64,000 nucleotides of DNA from NCBI RefSeq assembly GCF_020379485.1, contig NC_063445.1, positions 53,035,422-53,099,421 of the forward strand, written 5' to 3'. The notes under the pieces are model-generated. The model ran no database searches, was not told where the DNA came from, and saw only the letters and a list, made by a program, of their open reading frames with translations. The stretch's first letter is position 1, and every line of letters begins with the position of its first letter. The stretch is from Brassica napus. Its lineage: Eukaryota; Streptophyta; Magnoliopsida; Brassicales; Brassicaceae. Of this stretch, positions 59,920 through 64,000 are shown one piece after another. A program made the translations under genes and the position numbers.

Positions 59920-60079
59920 GAAAGGAAGTGAAAGAGGGAAAAGGGGTTGTTACGATTGAGTGGAATACAAGAATGGGCAGGGAGCGACTAACGGTTCAAT
60001 TTTAAACAAGTTCTAATTATTATTTTTCTCTATTTATCTTTCTTTATAAATCGTTTCAATATATTTACTTTTGGCAAAT

Positions 60080-60345
60080 GTATAAGATAACAAATTATTT
60101 TTATGACAAAATAGAACAAAATCTTCAAAATAGCACTAATTAAATGATATAATGACTAAATTACTCCAAACACTTAAATCATTATTCTAACCCTACCCCT
60201 AACTACTACCATAAATCCTAATCAATAAACTCAAATCTAAATATAAAATAATTTTTTAAATTTTTTTTATTAAAGCTATTTTAGGAAATATAGATATATT
60301 TTGAAAAGGTGTTTTAGTGCTATCTCATAGTATTTCTCTATTTTC
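60080..60345. mobile_element. Possible MULE-type MITE remnant
   Basis: The left side reads GACAAAATAGAACAAAATC then AAAATAGCACT. The right side in reverse complement reads GAAAATAGAGAAATACT then GATAGCACTAAAA. The core has the TAACCCTACCCCTAA-like stretch common in non-autonomous Mutator elements of Brassicaceae. I found no clear 9-bp duplication. Confidence 0.35.
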
Positions 60346-60547
60346 CTTTTTTCGCTTATTTTGTTAAATGAAATGCTATATTTCTAATTGTGTGGTCCAA
60401 ACATAGCAAACAACACGCAGTGAATAATATTATTAATTTAAATTTCGTTTTATTTGCACTTACAAGACAAATTTTGGTATAATGTTTAAAATGTTAAATA
60501 ACATTTATCCATATAACAGTGTGAATTAGTATATACATTTTACAGCA

Positions 60548-62139
60548 CTAGACTATATATGGAAGTTGCTTTAGAGAAACAAGGTATCCTAAAGACGTTG
60601 ACTCATCTCTAACGGTAGCAGGACCTTCTCGAGCCACCGTACCCATCCGATTAGTGGGTGATCTCGGAGGAGATGCATAAAGAACTGATGCTTCGAGAAT
60701 TTCTCTATGTGTATTTTCAAGATCTTTAGAGATTCTATGTGCTTGAAGAGCCGTTAGGTAAAGTCCCGTGGCTAAAAAGACGGTTAGGAGTGAGAACACA
60801 CCTGCGGCTGAGAACAAGCCTTGTCGAATCACTAGACAACTAGGTTTTGGCTTAGACCAGTTCTTTAGATGTCCTGATTCCACACTAAGTGCCACTAATA
60901 GCAGAACCTCTCCAACGCCAAAGCAAAGCCTTTGAATAAACAAAAGAGTACTTTTAACAGAAAAAAAACACAAATGAAAACTAAAGATAGTACTATAATT
61001 ACAAAAATTATCAACCTAGGATTATAAATAGAAACATTGTGCAATCGCTACAAAATATACAAAATGGAACAAGCGTTGATTGGGGCTTTAGAATAATCAA
61101 GTCTAGTTACCAGGTTGAGACGAAGAAGAAGGCTGCTTGAAAAGTTAGTGTCTTCGCAGGAACAGAATCAGGATCCCACGTATCTAGAACAAGAGGCGAC
61201 GATGTGGTGACTGCTATAAGTAAGTACATGTGCAAGCCCACCATCGCCACCGCTAGTCCCACGAACGCGATCGCACCGCACAACAACGGTGTTTTACCGC
61301 TACCGTTGTACACGCACGTTTTGCTTCCCCATGTCGCCTACATGAAAATGCGAAGTCCATGAAAAAAATAGTTTGGACCGACCGAGGAGAAGGCTGTAAT
61401 GGCCATTATATTCTATGGACTGAAACCTAATTATCGAAACCATGTGGTAAGTATAGATTCCTAATTTGCCCAATTGCATAATTTAATAACGTAAGTATGG
61501 TCTTAACATCTTTTAGGCCTTTTGAAATTATGTGTCAAATATGGACACAGATACACAGTATTCATCTTTCAAAACCTATAAAATCAAATCAATCTCTCCA
61601 ATTAATTGAGCTACCGGAGATTAAGTCATAAATAATGTTTCGATGTAAACCAGTTTTTTTAATAATATAAATTGTTTTGGAGGTATTTTTTGTCTCAGAA
61701 TATAAATTGTTTTCACATTTCTATGTAATTTTTGTTTTTATTAGATATAGTGTAATCAATCAAACATGCATGCTTATTTATGATTGGTTTATTAATATCT
61801 AATTTATATTTTATATGATACTTTGTAAAAAGTAACACGTTTTTTAATTTTGTTTTTTAGCTAGAAAAAACTATAGTAGGAAACAAAGGAATATTAAGTA
61901 TTAATCAATTTTTTTTTGAACAAATGATCAAAACAAAGGAGAAATTTAATGTATGTACATCCATTAAAATGAACCTGAGATCTCGTGGCTTCGGCATAGA
62001 GACAGAGAACAAAGCAGGAGAGGCCAAAGAGTATGGTCAAAACCACTACGAAAATACCGGTTTTGCTGCTGAGATCGGTGGTTTTAGGATTTGGAACAAG
62101 ATCTCGATGGGTCACAGCTCGTACTCTTGTTCTCGACAT
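60548..62139 (-). CDS. DUF1218 family four-helix membrane protein
   Basis: Three exons on the minus strand (61975-62139, 61111-61337, 60548-60929) encode 257 residues, starting MSRTRVRAVT. Four hydrophobic segments are visible: TGIFVVVLTILFGLSCFVLC, CGAIAFVGLAVAMVGLHMYL, TFQAAFFFVSTWLCFGVGEV and GLFSAAGVFSLLTVFLATGL. Conserved cysteines occur in the first loop (KTCVYNGSG) and second helix. DUF1218 proteins are plant-specific; some members (MWL1 and MWL2) affect lignin in secondary walls. The tail after helix four is cytosolic-looking and charged. Likely counterpart of At5g49320. The precise role is unknown. Confidence 0.88.
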
Positions 62140-63050
62140 GCCTGCAGTTGTCAATGTCTCATAGATAAAATCGAAGTTTCATGTTTTTCAAAGTTAATTA
62201 ATACTTTGCATTGTTTTACATCTATATATGAGAAACATTGAAAATGGGAGGAAAAGAAAAAGGTGAGCATATTTGATAAAATATATTAAAAAGAAAAGGG
62301 GAATTGTAGAATTGCTTCAGCCAAAGGTTGCTTAAAAGCCAAAGATTCGAAGGTTCCTTTTCATATTTTTGATTAAATACTGTAAATTGTTTTGGTATAA
62401 TGTCCATTGACGATGAGGTGTAAAATATATAATGTGACGAGAGTTCGTTAGTGGTCATAGGTGGATGATTCTTTTCATGCAGTACACGTACTGATAGAAC
62501 ATGATCTACTTTGTATCAATCTTGTGTTCACACATGAACATCGTATTGTACATTTTTTTTTAGTGTGTTATTGTACATTTTCATTTATCCTGAAAATAAA
62601 TAATTACTTAAGAATACACAATCATGGCTTGCGTGATATGTTCTGTTGTTTACGCAATCTCCAGCCGTTGCTGCATCCGAGACATTATACTAGCTAAGCC
62701 CCCACGTTATCCGTCCACCATCTCCTACAACATCAGAAATTCGGCGCGTAGATGCTTTGTTTCACAACTTTATAAGCTTTATCCAAATTTACGTCCCCCA
62801 AGTTGAGTCTGGAGCATTACAGAAAGTGTGATTGGCTCAACTCTAACCCATTCTACCAAAAAAATCCATAAATAAAAAGATAGTGAAGAGTTTCCAAATT
62901 AACCACAACGTGAAACCGCGTGAAGAGTCACTTAAGCGACGTTCGTTTCAAGGTCGATGTCACCTACTACTACGGCTTAAATGTTGTTTATAAGTTGTAT
63001 AATTTTTGTAAATACAATTATGTTTGTTAAAATTTACAATTTACAATTAT
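62140..63050. other. Upstream region of the DUF1218 gene; no gene recognised
   Basis: Promoter sequence of the minus-strand DUF1218 gene followed by AT-rich spacer. Short plus-strand frames at 62461-62806 show no family signature. Homology to the CACTA TNP1-like gene begins abruptly at about 63051. Confidence 0.4.
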
Positions 63051-64000
63051 GTAAGTATTCTAATTTTTTACTTATATTTTTAATCTTTAATATTAATTTT
63101 TTACTAATTGTGTTTTTTTTTCAGCAAGAGTTCAACTGAAATTCCGATGAGACGCTCTTTATCTATCACCACTTCGTCCATAAAGTTATGGACAACTATG
63201 GGAAGCAGATCCACGAGTGGAAGAAAAAGTGGGAAATCAATAAGGTTCGATTTAATTTATTAAACAATTTTTTAATTTATTAAACTATTTTTAAATTTAA
63301 TAAACTATTTTTTTTTTATATTAAAAGGTACCAAAGTCGATGAACGACACGGTCTGGAAGGAGTTGTGTGCGCATTGGGATAAGGAAGAGACGAAAGAAA
63401 CTTCTTCCACCAACTCCACCAACCGCAGGAGCGACCGTAAAGGGAAGGGCATCTACAAGCATAACTTGGGTGCTCAATCTATTGCCACTCTGGGAGATCG
63501 CATGGTAAGTTCAAATGTTTTTTCTTCAATTATTTGAGTTTCAGAATTTTAATTTAATGTGCATTTCTTCTAATTTCTAATGTTTCTTTAATTTATGTTT
63601 TTTTTCAAGGCGGAAGAAAATGATGGCGAGCCGGTTGATGATCTCGCCCTAATGAGGAGGGCGTATACCAACAAGAAGACCGGCCAGATTGATGACGGTC
63701 TTGTGAGGGACGTGGTCGACCTGGTCCAAACTCAGGTGGTAGACGAAGTGTCTCAGCTTCAAACCGAGGATGACGCTTCGACGGCTTCGACCAACTTGTC
63801 TCGGTGTCGAATCAACGAAATCGTTGAATCCGTAAGTTCTTTTTTTTTAAAGTTCAATTCATTTATTTTTTTGTTTAAATTTGTAAATTTGGCTATTTTC
63901 TATTCAGTCGGTTCCAAAGAAAAAGGGACGTTTGGTCGGTTTGGGTCGTCGCACCCGGTCGGTTCCTCCTTCTTCTGCACCACCGCCCTTTGTTGATCCA
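63051..64000 (+). pseudogene. TNP1-like CACTA gene fragment, 5'-truncated, running off the window
   Basis: It matches 49331-50240 closely. It starts inside an intron and then has exons at about 63125-63245, 63328-63504, 63610-63832 and from 63908. The QEFN block is followed by NSDE where the other copy has WYSD: a TGA replaces the Trp codon. It keeps the KKKGRLVGLGRRTRSVPPSS segment from which the 48256 copy has lost eight codons. The missing 5' exons and that stop make it a pseudogene in the visible part. Confidence 0.8.

Overview
The window is plant nuclear DNA: genes with GT-AG introns, AT-rich spacers and nested transposons. Its genes match, in order, the Arabidopsis thaliana chromosome 5 stretch around At5g49215 to At5g49320: a GH28-like gene, a DUF789 protein, APRR4, a proline-rich wall protein, GATA16, importin alpha 5 and a DUF1218 protein. 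The heavy transposon load, the CACTA families and the E2F-site-rich transposon point to a Brassica or close relative; a C-genome Brassica is my guess only. From memory of the Arabidopsis order, HRB1 (At5g49230) and COBL9 (At5g49270) should lie in the two largest gaps. I see neither, which fits post-polyploidy gene loss.

Layout. 1-1929: 3' part of a GH28-like gene (+). 2930-10567: a repeat block with long inverted arms. It holds a MULE-type MITE (9-bp TSD), a Helitron whose empty site is still visible in the sister arm, a hAT-like element with a 26-bp minisatellite of E2F-type sites, and, abutting that, a 792-bp copy of the 5' end of the GATA16 gene found intact 48 kb away. 11142-12953: DUF789 gene (+). 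13565-14750: a LINE scrap and a 570-bp hAT-like element (TSD GATATATA). 16988-28742: a decayed Copia retrotransposon (TSD GGTTT) with a 5.7-kb CACTA element (17369-23073, TSD AAA) inside it. 28839-29466: two MITE-like elements. 29889-33057: APRR4-like gene (+), with a hAT MITE in intron 4.

36335-51385: a hAT-like element (TSD ATTAGCAG) split by a 14.3-kb CACTA element (36704-51030, TSD TTA). That CACTA carries a broken TNP2 transposase, an uninterrupted reverse-strand ORF resembling the Athila retrotransposon ORF1, two arrays of a 163-bp unit built on ATCGATCGAT, a duplicated half and an apparently intact TNP1-like gene. 51727-62139 holds four minus-strand genes: the proline-rich protein, GATA16, importin alpha and DUF1218. 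The window ends inside a third copy of the CACTA TNP1-like gene.

The host genes share no pathway; they are ordinary collinear neighbours. The most unusual material is in the transposons: (1) the E2F-site array joined to a GATA16 promoter and exon copy at 99.4% identity, (2) the composite CACTA with an Athila-ORF1-like cargo gene, and (3) TNP1-like genes whose start codon is split by an intron in two diverged CACTA families.
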